Source of the DNA: Mixta gaviniae
GTDB lineage: Bacteria; Pseudomonadota; Gammaproteobacteria; Enterobacterales; Enterobacteriaceae
Direction of reading: 5' to 3'
Length of the DNA stretch: 64,000 bases
Assembly (NCBI RefSeq): GCF_002953195.1
Contig: NZ_CP026377.1
Span: 3,410,001 to 3,474,000 of the forward strand
The notes beneath the pieces were generated by a model, which saw only the letters and a program-made list of their open reading frames with translations, was not told the origin of the DNA and did not search any database. Position 1 is the stretch's first letter, and each line of letters opens with the position of its first letter. Shown one piece after another: positions 55,223 to 63,193 of the stretch. The translations under genes and the position numbers were made by a program.

Positions 55223-55555
55223 ATGAATAAAGTTTCAACAGTTGCAGTCCTGTGTTTGGCAGTTTTGCTCACTGGTTGCGATAGCGAACCCTCGTCATCA
55301 GAGATTCAAAAGGCTATGCAAGACAACATAGACCATACAAACCAGCAAGCCAGACAGCGGTTCGGTGAGAACAGCAAAGACATGCTCACGACTCTGAACA
55401 AAGCTGAAAAGGTTTCCTGCAAAGAGTCAGAGGCCAAAGGTACATACCTCTGCAAAGTGAATACTGATATAACACTACCTTTCATGGGCGAAAAGCAAAC
55501 TGTTGCTGAATTCAAATTCACGAAAAGTAATGGGAACTGGAAAGTATCACCTTAA
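55223..55555 (+). CDS. Small putative lipoprotein
   Basis: A 110-residue protein with signal peptide and lipobox LLTGC (Cys19, then Asp at +2, predicting inner-membrane retention). The mature part is hydrophilic with two cysteines (SCKESE, YLCKV) and ends EFKFTKSNGNWKVSP, a fold seen in small island lipoproteins. The ribosome site is AAGGGA. No family was recognised. It is downstream of the DUF4755-like gene. Confidence 0.75.
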   Translation: MNKVSTVAVLCLAVLLTGCDSEPSSSEIQKAMQDNIDHTNQQARQRFGENSKDMLTTLNKAEKVSCKESEAKGTYLCKVNTDITLPFMGEKQTVAEFKFTKSNGNWKVSP

Positions 55556-55653
55556 TTGAATCCAATAATTAACAATCTCATTTTCTACAGGAATTTAAAA
55601 TCACATATTTTATGCGCAAGTGTTAGCTCCAGGGAACCATACAAAAAATAAAA

Positions 55654-55684
55654 AACCAGAAGCCTTTCAAAGGCCTGTCCGGTT
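55654..55684 (-). terminator. Possible minus-strand terminator
   Basis: An imperfect stem around GCCTTT-C-AAAGGC, with flanking CAG/CTG and AACC/GGTT pairs, precedes a T-rich run on the minus strand. It would terminate transcripts from the DUF4225 side. Confidence 0.45.
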
Positions 55685-55735
55685 TGTGTAGAGATTAGGT
55701 AATGAGTTACAATCAGACTATCGTAAGACAAATGA

Positions 55736-56074
55736 ATGACGCTCATTATGAACAAAATGCAAATCGAAGAAATGCTTGTAAAAGAAGGGTTTACACTAAA
55801 GGAAGTCTCTGTGATACGTCAGCATGCTGAGAAAGACGGTTATCCTTATCCTTGGCTCCTTTCACAGTTAAAGAAAAGATTCATAGTTGCAATGATATTA
55901 ATAGCAATCCTTCTCGCAGGACTCATTTATACCATTCGCAGTGGTACACAAGAAAACCTTGTTTCGTATTCGATCACACTTGTAGCAGGTTTCGTTATTC
56001 TATATGTATTCGTACCTTTGAAACCTGCATTTAAAGCTTACAGATTCATGAAAAAGCATGGTCACTCTTTGTAA
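55736..56074 (+). CDS. Small two-helix membrane protein
   Basis: A 112-residue protein: hydrophilic N-terminus (about 1-45, EEMLVKEGFTLKEVSVIRQHA, GYPYPWLLSQLKKRF), then two membrane helices (about 49-66 and 77-95), then a basic end. No family is recognised. The start could be the ATG at 55748. Its 3' end overlaps the convergent DUF4225-type gene by 13 bases. Its size and place next to hcp-linked genes would suit an immunity protein, but this is speculation. Confidence 0.6.
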   Translation: MTLIMNKMQIEEMLVKEGFTLKEVSVIRQHAEKDGYPYPWLLSQLKKRFIVAMILIAILLAGLIYTIRSGTQENLVSYSITLVAGFVILYVFVPLKPAFKAYRFMKKHGHSL

Positions 56075-56854
56075 GTATCAGAGATTGATTTTATGGCTGA
56101 AGCGTCATTATAGACTTCAATGAAAAGCTCTTTTCTGCTCATTTCCTTAATACCGCGAACGTAGTCAGTATTAAGAAAATAGTAGAGACGCCAAGCCTCG
56201 GGCTTTTGTATCAGACGCACAATGCCATAGAGGGACAGTGCAAGGTCCATTGAACTGTATGCTAACTGCCCAACCCTCTGATCGAAGCCCAAAAACTCAG
56301 CTATTGCTACATAACCTTGTTTGAGTAACCCCACACTATCAGTTTTGCCATACACCAGGTTCTCAATAGACTCCTGAAAACCGTTGAGTCCATGCAGAAC
56401 CAACATTCCCCCAAAGGCTGAACCTATGATTGTCCCTGACGCAAGTGAGGCACCAATCACCGATACACCGGCTATTACCTGCATACCGCTTAGTACTACC
56501 CCAACACCATTGATCACATAGCCCCAAAAATCTCCATTTTTAACCAACTCTACCGAAGCGTGAACGGCAGCTGTTCCTGCTCTGAGCATTCTGTCTTGAA
56601 TCGTAAGGTACTCATTTTCTTTTTTGAGATTTTGGATGCACTCTTGGCACTGATCATCAGTTGAGTCAGAACGTATGACGTTAAGCTGAGCGTTAACGAA
56701 AGCTTTAACATTGTCCTGAAACTGTAACCTAGTGAATCCGTCTTTAAGGTAGAGGTGAGAAAGGTGATTAGCATTGCTAAGCAGCTGATTTGCATCAGCA
56801 TGATGCCATAGTAAGAAAGTAATCCTTGAATCGGTTTGGTTTCCAGTAGTCCAT
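56062..56854 (-). pseudogene. DUF4225-type membrane protein gene with a frameshift
   Basis: From ATG 56854 (AAAGG site seven bases before) the frame reads MDYWKPNRFKDYFLTMAS, then stops. Removing one T at about 56800 joins it to a long frame ADANQLLSNANHLSHLYLKDG ... CQECIQNLKKENEYLTIQDRML ... to 56062, giving about 263 residues. The C-terminal part carries a Gly-rich hydrophobic block (GYVINGVGVVLSGMQVIAG), GQLAYSSMDLALSLYGIVRL and KPEAWRLYYFLNTDY, typical of DUF4225. These proteins often lie in T6SS/Hcp neighbourhoods; function unknown. It could be a true pseudogene or a sequencing error. Confidence 0.75.
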
Positions 56855-56936
56855 GACTGTACCTTTATGTCATTATACGTATCATTAGGTTTATTTAATC
56901 AGATTACCCTTCTCAGGGAAAGGAAAAGGACCAGCA

Positions 56937-57419
56937 ATGAGCACAGATCTATTCTTGAAAATTGATGGTATTACAGGTGAATCACAGGACAGTAACCATA
57001 AAGGCTGGGTCAACATAGACTCTTTCACATGGGGTGCAACGCAACCCGGTAATATGTCAGTTGGGGGCGGCGGCGGCGCTGGTAAGGTTCAGTATCGCGA
57101 TCTAACCGTACAAACCCAAATCGACAAAGCAACTCCCGCTATCATGCGATACGTCTCTAACGGCAAGCATATCGGTAAGATAGAACTATCAGTCTGTAAA
57201 GCGGGTGGCAGTCAGATTGAGTACTGTCGTATCACTTTGGAAGAAGTATTGATCACAAACGTAACATTCCACGGTACGACAAATCGTGACCTTATAGGAT
57301 TGTCCTACCAGTTTCAGGCTTCAAAAGTCAAAACCCAATATTGGGAGCAATCTTCTACTGGAGGAAAAGGCGCAGAAAGTCAGTCGGGTTGGAATATTAA
57401 GACCAGCCAGGAAATTTAG
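56937..57419 (+). CDS. hcp: Hcp-type type VI secretion tube protein (orphan)
   Basis: A 160-residue Hcp of the Pseudomonas Hcp1 type, which stacks into the T6SS inner tube and can carry effectors. It begins STDLFLKIDGITGESQD and shows GGGGGAGKVQYRDLT (43 onwards), SGKH-like SNGKHIGK, CKAGGSQIEYCRITLEEVLI and the end GWNIKTSQEI. AAGGA precedes the ATG. No tssB, tssC, tssM, vgrG or clpV is in the window, so it must use a T6SS elsewhere. A membrane protein gene follows after 71 bases. Confidence 0.93.
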   Translation: MSTDLFLKIDGITGESQDSNHKGWVNIDSFTWGATQPGNMSVGGGGGAGKVQYRDLTVQTQIDKATPAIMRYVSNGKHIGKIELSVCKAGGSQIEYCRITLEEVLITNVTFHGTTNRDLIGLSYQFQASKVKTQYWEQSSTGGKGAESQSGWNIKTSQEI

Positions 57420-57490
57420 CGCTTATCTTTAAACTCTTCAAGTATAGATAATCTTTTTACGCCCAATGTAATGAGAATTTAATTTCGCAT

Positions 57491-58306
57491 ATGAAATATA
57501 TAATTTTGATTGTTCTTTTTATATCCACTTTCTGGTGCTGGCATGCATTCCCAGATTACAGTCCACTAAAAATGCTAACCTCTCCTACCACAAATATCAA
57601 TGAAATGTTCGCTAATTCATTTAATCTTACAGTAGGTATGTTTAAATATAATTTAATTTCTACCAGCTGGATTACATTTATCATTTATACTTTTGATTTT
57701 GTTACGTCCACTCTGAACTATAATACGCCATACATGCGTAAATTATATAAGAGTTGCAGACTTGAAGTTGTAACTCTTTTCATTATGTCACTAATTACTT
57801 TTTTTATATTCTGGGATTCGAAGAATACTTTCACTAATTCAAGTATAGACATTGCTATGGCTGGCTTAAGCTTTATGATAGGCGCGCATTACAACTTTCT
57901 AAAATTATTTAAATTTAAAATAGGCAGAGTTAAATACCCAATTAAAATTGCAGCTTTGATCAATATTTTCATGGGTGCATTTTCTTTTTACATCATTGTA
58001 ATTACAAATGACATTGCAATGGGTAGATTCAATATGGAACAATCTATCTGGTTGCAAATCACAGTATTAACTTATTCTTTATCACTATATTTTTCTTCAA
58101 AGTATATTTCTTATGTAATTAAGACTAAAACATTAGGCGTGTCTCCTATCATTCTTGCAGTTCTTAAATCTCTAAAACCCAATAATAATATGTATGAAGA
58201 TCTCGCTAAGGGAGTAGATATTTGGAACAAAAAAAGCAGAGAGGAAAAAGCAATAGCCAGCTCCAAGCTTAGAAAAAGAAACTCCAAGAAAAGAAAGAGA
58301 AAATAG
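57491..58306 (+). CDS. Unknown multi-pass membrane protein with basic tail
   Basis: A 271-residue protein with about six predicted helices (near 1-20, 58-75, 93-110, 118-136, 150-172, 185-210). The last 35 residues are strongly basic and end NSKKRKRK. No family is recognised. The sequence is very AT-rich. It is the next gene after the orphan hcp on the same strand, so it is a candidate Hcp-delivered effector or its membrane immunity protein; this is inferred only from position. Confidence 0.7.
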   Translation: MKYIILIVLFISTFWCWHAFPDYSPLKMLTSPTTNINEMFANSFNLTVGMFKYNLISTSWITFIIYTFDFVTSTLNYNTPYMRKLYKSCRLEVVTLFIMSLITFFIFWDSKNTFTNSSIDIAMAGLSFMIGAHYNFLKLFKFKIGRVKYPIKIAALINIFMGAFSFYIIVITNDIAMGRFNMEQSIWLQITVLTYSLSLYFSSKYISYVIKTKTLGVSPIILAVLKSLKPNNNMYEDLAKGVDIWNKKSREEKAIASSKLRKRNSKKRKRK

Positions 58307-58364
58307 CAGTTAATTGTATTCTTAATTGATTGCTGTAATCCAAGAACTAATCAAATATGGAAAG

Positions 58365-58682
58365 TCAAAGCCTTTTGCCTTTCCGTTTTTTCTTGTTAGG
58401 TGATACTTGACTCAATAGGACCGATTTCTCGTACTTAACCCTTTCTGCCTGATAAATCCCCTTGGCTTCATGCTCATTATCAATCGCGTAATGAATAAGG
58501 CATTCAAAGAAGAAAGTTAGCTCATGCTCATAACCCAGCGTATCAATGACTCTCTGTGAACTCCCTTTTAGCGCGTTTGAAAGCATTGAAATAATCGTGA
58601 AGCAATCAATCAAATGATCATTAGCTTGTGTGAGATAGTATTTAATGTAGTAGCCAACGCAAAAGAGCCAGATATAACGCAC
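58365..58682 (-). CDS. Unknown small protein with basic tail
   Basis: A 105-codon frame. The conserved-looking part may start at an internal ATG (58586): MLSNALKGSSQRVIDTLGY ... FECLIHYAIDNEHEAKGIY, ending in NKKKRKGKRL. The first 32 codons are antisense to the next gene's N-terminus, so the shorter start is preferred. No family is recognised. It converges on the preceding membrane protein gene, and both end in Lys/Arg tails. Confidence 0.45.
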   Translation of the reverse strand: MRYIWLFCVGYYIKYYLTQANDHLIDCFTIISMLSNALKGSSQRVIDTLGYEHELTFFFECLIHYAIDNEHEAKGIYQAERVKYEKSVLLSQVSPNKKKRKGKRL

Positions 58683-59228
58683 AATCTTGTCTTGCTGAAA
58701 ACCAGATTGTTTAAGCCGTTCAATGTAAAGTTAACCCCAGTCGGGTGGGCGGCACTGGCTATAGGCCTCAGCTTCTTTTTTATAGCCTCCTGCATATCAT
58801 CTTATTACGTGATAAAGATCAACAGAGTACCCGAAGGTTCTACATGGTTAACGTTAAAAGCTACGAATGAAGATTTCGCAATTAGTACGTCAAGCGCGAC
58901 GGGCGTTGCGCTCAGGCCCTCATGGTCGATCACCAGTGAAACGTGTAAAACAGGGAAATCCCAAGAGTTAGTCGACTATGGAAAGATGTCCGGCTTGCTG
59001 CATAAATTTATCTGTGGCGCGCTTACAGAGAAAAAAGATCAAGAAGAGATAAAAAAATCCATTACCGACTTCTCGCATAACCAGGGAATCATTTCATTCT
59101 TGTTGATGGTGTTGTTCATCGTTTCCACCTGGTTTTTTATTAGTTTAGTCATGACAGCCGTCTATACAAATAAAGTCAGGGCCGTTATTTTGAAAGAACA
59201 GCAAGAGGCTTTTAACTATCTTACCTGA
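58614..59228 (+). CDS. Membrane protein, possibly DUF6216-like or truncated
   Basis: A 204-residue frame with a helix near 46-66 (WAALAIGLSFFFIASCISSYYV), an extracytoplasmic stretch with two Cys (SETCKTG, FICGALTEKK) and a C-terminal helix (about 156-181, ISFLLMVLFIVSTWFFISLVM). The pattern recalls DUF6216 proteins, but the N-terminal part of that family seems absent. The first 20 codons overlap the opposite-strand frame. The true start is uncertain; a 5'-truncated relic is possible. It marks the end of the AT-rich island. Confidence 0.5.
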   Translation: MIISLCEIVFNVVANAKEPDITHNLVLLKTRLFKPFNVKLTPVGWAALAIGLSFFFIASCISSYYVIKINRVPEGSTWLTLKATNEDFAISTSSATGVALRPSWSITSETCKTGKSQELVDYGKMSGLLHKFICGALTEKKDQEEIKKSITDFSHNQGIISFLLMVLFIVSTWFFISLVMTAVYTNKVRAVILKEQQEAFNYLT

Positions 59229-59635
59229 CCCTAAATGAAAGTGAACAGTGGCTGTATTAATCCCCTGGCGCTGGTATAAAATTTAAACCCATCGCTGATT
59301 TATATAATTCAATGCCCGGCATGGCCTTACAGAAAGCAAGCAGATAAGTTAAATCAATGCCTTTAACGGGCCTGGCATCATTTTTTAAGCTAATCGCAGG
59401 CAATTTTATATGCATACGCGCCATGGCTATGGCTAAAGCCCATAAAATTTACTGCAACGCACCGTGATAAGTGGCAGGACAGCCCCAGCTTTTTTTGTGC
59501 AAAAAAGCCCGCCAGGGCGGGCTTGTATCGCTGAATGTCCGGGCTGCGGTTTTCCTTATGCTTTATCGCGGTTACCTTCCCTGCTTGCTTACGCAGCGTG
59601 CCGTTAAGCCGTCAGAATGGCGTTCGCCTGCCCGG
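59229..59635. other. Non-coding boundary segment
   Basis: About 400 bases in which composition changes from AT-rich to core-like. It holds no convincing gene except the minus-strand terminator at 59501-59524. The plus-strand frames at 59471-59825 are antisense to a small minus-strand gene and were not accepted. No copy of the tmRNA 3' end (a right attachment site) was seen. Confidence 0.5.
59501..59524 (-). terminator. Terminator of the 51-residue gene
   Basis: Stem AAGCCCGCC / GGCGGGCTT with a two-base loop, followed by T6 on the minus strand. It lies 112 bases past the small gene's stop. Confidence 0.85.
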
Positions 59636-59791
59636 TTACTCAGTTTCCTGTGGCATGATTTCACACAGCCTTTCACTCATCACCACGACCGCCTCCACAA
59701 ATTCGCTGTTCAGCTTAATTTTTGGATGCTGCCGAATAATCTCAACCAACACCGCGCCCACAAGTAAATCTTGCTCTAATGCCAGACTCAT
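59636..59791 (-). CDS. Small protein of 51 residues
   Basis: It starts at ATG 59791 after a strong GGGGAA site. The protein begins MSLALEQDLLVGAVLVEIIR and ends ERLCEIMPQETE, and looks like an amphipathic helical protein with no signal peptide. It has its own good terminator downstream, which supports expression. No family is recognised. Confidence 0.6.
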   Translation of the reverse strand: MSLALEQDLLVGAVLVEIIRQHPKIKLNSEFVEAVVVMSERLCEIMPQETE

Positions 59792-60186
59792 ACTTATTCC
59801 CCGGTTCGCTGCAGAAGGAGTGTGATCTATAGCACAATCCCTTGTGATTTGAGTTAAGTGCAGCGGATTTGTTGGGCCGCAGATTTATCTTACCGGTTTA
59901 AAAACGCGGGATATGGCTGAAAGCAGTGATTTTATTAGCTGGCTGGGATAACCGTTTTTTTAAACCGAAACGCGACCCGGCCTGGTGACGGGCGCTGCAT
60001 CAGCGAGACGCAAGCGCGCTGGCCGCCGCTGGCTGCCCCTCTTTTTCCGCTAACGCATGGCCTGGTGTTGCGCAGCAGCGGCTTCTGAACCTTCGTCACT
60101 TTACGGCATAATCCTAAGGCGGATGCCCAACAGCCGTGCCATCCTTTACTACACTGTTAAGGTTGATAACGTTTAATGAGGGATAT
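59792..60186. other. Intergenic region, nothing recognised
   Basis: A gap of 395 bases between divergent small genes. A few AT-rich tracts (around 59890-59965) could hold promoters for both sides. No RNA gene, repeat or operator was recognised. Confidence 0.4.
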
Positions 60187-60543
60187 ATGAAAAAATCAAT
60201 CATCGCACTTTCCGCATTGCTGCTGGCTTCTCCTGTTTTTGCTGCAACTACACACGCTACCGATGACACCGTTGCCACTGCGCATGAAGGGGCAAACACG
60301 GCGAAAGAAAAACTGCATCAAACCGAGAATCAGGGCAAAGAGCTGAAGCTTAAGTCCGAGCATGCCGCCGAAGGCAAAAGCCATAACCTGAGCAGCCGCG
60401 CCAGCGAAAACACGCAGAAGGCATGGCATAAAACCAAAGAAGGCACCGAAAAAGGTTGGGACGCCACTAAAGAAGGCACCGAAAAAGGCTGGAATAAGAC
60501 CAAAGAAGGCGCCAGCGACCTGAAAAACAAAGTTACTGAATAA
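60187..60543 (+). CDS. Exported LEA-like 11-mer repeat protein
   Basis: A 118-residue protein: signal peptide 1-19 (cleavage VFA-AT), a charged linker rich in Ala, Glu, Lys and His, then three 11-residue repeats (82-92 KTKEGTEKGWD, 93-103 ATKEGTEKGWN, 104-114 KTKEGASDLKN). Such 11-mers resemble group 3 LEA and apolipoprotein-like proteins that form amphipathic helices and protect against drying or membrane stress. ATG 60187 has a GAGGG site. Periplasmic. Function is inferred from repeat form only. Confidence 0.75.
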   Translation: MKKSIIALSALLLASPVFAATTHATDDTVATAHEGANTAKEKLHQTENQGKELKLKSEHAAEGKSHNLSSRASENTQKAWHKTKEGTEKGWDATKEGTEKGWNKTKEGASDLKNKVTE

Positions 60544-60559
60544 TTCAGTGATAGATCAC

Positions 60560-60582
60560 AAGGCCGCCTGCGCGGCCTTTTT
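60560..60582 (+). terminator. Terminator of the LEA-like gene
   Basis: Stem AAGGCCGC / GCGGCCTT with a CTGC loop followed by T-run. Confidence 0.92.
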
Positions 60583-60661
60583 TATGCCGTTAGTTTAACG
60601 ATGACCCGAAGCGGCGTCTCCTCGTCGCGTTCGCCCACGCTTGCGGCAAACTGACCGCACC

Positions 60662-61621
60662 TTACCGCTTCAGCTGTTGATACGCGTAGAGCCTGTCTCT
60701 GGCGAGGTTCTTCATCTTCACTTCGCACATGATATCGAACGCATCGAACGATAATGCCCAGTCGTTAAGCGTATCGTTAAAATAGTAATCGGAGTGCGCG
60801 CGCAGCTTCGATTTCGCCAGCCCCAGCGTCAGCTGATCGGGAAAACCCTGCTCGGGAATCAAGCCTTCCTGTGAGATGGAATAGTGCAAAACCGGTCTGA
60901 CGCCGCGCCAGGATGCCTGAATCATTGCGATACGCGCGTCATCCGGCTGAATAAATTCATTCTCCTTCACCCAGTGATGATGAATATCCAGCACGATGGG
61001 GCACAGCTCTCTGGCCTGCAGCACGTCATCGAGCGAGCAGGAGATCTCATCATTCTCCACCGTCAGCATATTTTTAGCTTCAGGGCTTAGCCTGGCGAAG
61101 GCGGCTTTAAAGCCGTCGAAACCGCCGCGGCCGTTCATATGCACGTTGATTTTGAAATCCTGAAAGGTTTTGCCGTAGCCCATCATAGTCGCACACAGCG
61201 CGTGATACTCCACATCCTCCAGCGCCCGGGTCACCACATCCGGATTATCGGATGCCAGCACCGAATACTGGCCGGGATGGAAAGAGAGACGGATATTGTT
61301 GGCACGCGCCGTCTCGCCGCACTGCGTGAACAGCGGCGCCAGATCGGGCAGAAACGCCTGATAAAGCGGCAACGCTTCCGGCACGGTGTAGAGCGGCAAC
61401 AGATCGCTGCCGATGCGCATCATGCGTTGTTCATCGGGCAGCTGCGCCAGCTGCTGCAGGATCGCCAGTAAATGGGTCAGATTAATCGTGGCGTATTCAT
61501 AAACCAGCTTCACTCGGTCTTCATGATCCAATCCCAGAAAGCGCTTACGGGTAGGCGACTTGAAAGGAAAAAGCTGTAGCGACTCCGGGGTAAGAAATTT
61601 ACAAGCGAAACCAAGTTTCAT
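60662..61621 (-). CDS. uvsE: UV damage endonuclease UvdE/UvsE family
   Basis: A 319-residue TIM-barrel endonuclease (UVDE family) that nicks 5' of UV photoproducts and some abasic sites, using metal ions. It starts MKLGFACKFLTPES. Metal-ligand-type blocks are FHPGQYSVLAS, MLTVENDEISCSLDDV, VLDIHHHWV and HYSISQEG. ATG 61621 has CAGGAG before it; the frame extends 13 codons upstream. Absent from E. coli K-12 but seen in some other enterobacteria. Monocistronic, divergent from the MFS gene. Confidence 0.88.
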   Translation of the reverse strand: MKLGFACKFLTPESLQLFPFKSPTRKRFLGLDHEDRVKLVYEYATINLTHLLAILQQLAQLPDEQRMMRIGSDLLPLYTVPEALPLYQAFLPDLAPLFTQCGETARANNIRLSFHPGQYSVLASDNPDVVTRALEDVEYHALCATMMGYGKTFQDFKINVHMNGRGGFDGFKAAFARLSPEAKNMLTVENDEISCSLDDVLQARELCPIVLDIHHHWVKENEFIQPDDARIAMIQASWRGVRPVLHYSISQEGLIPEQGFPDQLTLGLAKSKLRAHSDYYFNDTLNDWALSFDAFDIMCEVKMKNLARDRLYAYQQLKR

Positions 61622-61804
61622 AATCACTCCTGTTAATACACCTCCTTTAAGTCTAACCACTATTAAAAAAGTTGGAGAAAAACAGGCGAAGGGGCAGTAA
61701 GGCGCGGCCGGATCCGGCAGGGGCAGCGGGCCGATCTTGCCAGCGCCGGGGTTGTTGGATAGTATGGCGCACAGACATCAGGGCCAGCGCCCTTTTGCGT
61801 AAGC

Positions 61805-61816
61805 GTTAACGTTAAC
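61805..61816. promoter_or_regulatory. Palindrome upstream of the MFS gene
   Basis: GTTAACGTTAAC, about 50 bases before the start codon. It could be an operator for a local repressor; none is encoded nearby. Confidence 0.3.
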
Positions 61817-61864
61817 CAACGCACTTCCGGCAGGCTGACGTCTGCTCATGGTGCGAAAGGTATT

Positions 61865-63049
61865 ATGTCCCGCTCTCCAACACCCGCCTCTTCCGGTTTT
61901 TTCCTGTTCGTTCTGTTAATCACCGCGGCCAATTTGCGCACGCCGCTTACCGTTACCGGCCCGGTGCTGGAAAACATTTGCCGCACGTTCGGCCTGGATG
62001 CTTTCGGCGCGGGTCTGCTGAACTTTATTCCGCTGTTGATGTTCGCCCTGCTGGCGCCGCTCGCGTCCTGGCTGGGAAACCGCTTTGGGCTGGAGAAGAC
62101 ATTGTGGAGCGCGGTCTGGCTGATTGTTATCGGCTCTGTACTGCGCATTACCGGCAGCGCTGAGGCGCTCTGGTTAGGCACCCTGACCCTAAGCGCCGGT
62201 ATCGCCGCGGCCAATGTACTGCTGCCGCCGCTGATTAAGCGCGACTTTACCGACCATACGGTGAAATATATCGGTCTCTACGCTTCGACGATGGCGATCA
62301 CCGCCAGCCTGGCTTCCGGCACCGCCGTGCCGCTGGCGCAGGCGTCCCGTCTCGGCTGGTCGCTGTCGCTGGGCATCTGGCTGCTGCCGGCGCTGGTCGC
62401 GCTGGTTGTCTGGCTGCCGTTGCTCAACCGGGCGCGTGCCGCTCATGCTGCGCGCCGCAGCACGCCACCGACGCCGCTGCGTTCGCCATGGGGCTCGCTG
62501 CTTGGCTGGCAGGTCTCGCTCTTTATGGCGCTGCAGTCGATGGTGTTTTACACCCTGATCGCCTGGTTTACGCCCTATGCGCAGGCGAGCGGCTTCAGCC
62601 AGCAGAGCGCCGGCTGGCTGCTGTTTCTGTATCAGGTGATTGCCGTGGCGGCCAACCTTAGCTGCATGGTGGCGCTGAAAAAGCTGCACGATCAGCGCGC
62701 TATCGGTCTGGCAGCGTCGCTGGCGATTTTTATCGGCCTCGCCGGATTACTGCTGATGCCGCAGCTGGCGGCGCTCTGGCTGATTATCGCCGGGCTGGGC
62801 GCCGGCGCCTCAATGGTGACCTGCCTGTCGCTCTTCAGCCTGCGCGCAGGCGATCACCAGCAGGCTGCGCAGCTCTCCGGCATGGCGCAGTGCGTCGGCT
62901 ACGGCCTGGCCGCGCTGGGGCCGCTGGCGTTCGGCCTCATCCATGAGCGCTTCGCCAGCTGGCACGCCGCGCTGGCGGCCCTGCTCTGCATGAGCCTGCT
63001 GCAAATCATCATTGCGCCGCTGGCGGGCAGGAAAAAACAGATCGGCTAA
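61865..63049 (+). CDS. MFS transporter of the CynX/NimT type
   Basis: A 394-residue major facilitator with about 12 helices. It begins with FLFVLLITAANLRTPLTVTGPV, the start pattern of the cyanate permease (CynX) / NimT (YeaN) family of exporters. The substrate is unknown. It is alone on the plus strand, followed by an iron-uptake gene 144 bases on. Confidence 0.83.
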   Translation: MSRSPTPASSGFFLFVLLITAANLRTPLTVTGPVLENICRTFGLDAFGAGLLNFIPLLMFALLAPLASWLGNRFGLEKTLWSAVWLIVIGSVLRITGSAEALWLGTLTLSAGIAAANVLLPPLIKRDFTDHTVKYIGLYASTMAITASLASGTAVPLAQASRLGWSLSLGIWLLPALVALVVWLPLLNRARAAHAARRSTPPTPLRSPWGSLLGWQVSLFMALQSMVFYTLIAWFTPYAQASGFSQQSAGWLLFLYQVIAVAANLSCMVALKKLHDQRAIGLAASLAIFIGLAGLLLMPQLAALWLIIAGLGAGASMVTCLSLFSLRAGDHQQAAQLSGMAQCVGYGLAALGPLAFGLIHERFASWHAALAALLCMSLLQIIIAPLAGRKKQIG

Positions 63050-63154
63050 ATGAATGCGCCTGCCCTCAGGCAGGCGTCGCTCTCTCCCCCGCCACTTTTT
63101 CTTCACTCGCCTGTTTTACTTTTTCCGCAAATCGACGATAGTAGCGCCGTTGTT

Positions 63155-63173
63155 ACTAATAATTATCATTATC
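63155..63173 (+). promoter_or_regulatory. Fur box
   Basis: ACTAATAATTATCATTATC, read on the minus strand, fits the GATAATGATAATCATTATC Fur consensus in most positions. It is 20 bases upstream of the binding-protein gene. Confidence 0.85.
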
Positions 63174-63193
63174 AATACCAACGGATGCAGAAA

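Noticed and set aside
56550..56801. Separate 83-residue gene upstream of the DUF4225 frame
   Set aside because: It is a third frame across the same DNA; the DUF4225 signature (CQECIQNL, ENEYLTIQDRML) is read in the other frame.
53645..59640. Second copy of the tmRNA 3' end as right attachment site
   Set aside because: I looked for the T-arm string GGTTCAACTCCCGCC on the plus strand after 53644 and saw none by eye.
59471..59825. Two plus-strand frames of about 97 codons
   Set aside because: They are antisense to the small gene at 59636-59791, which has the better ribosome site and terminator; their sequences look arbitrary.
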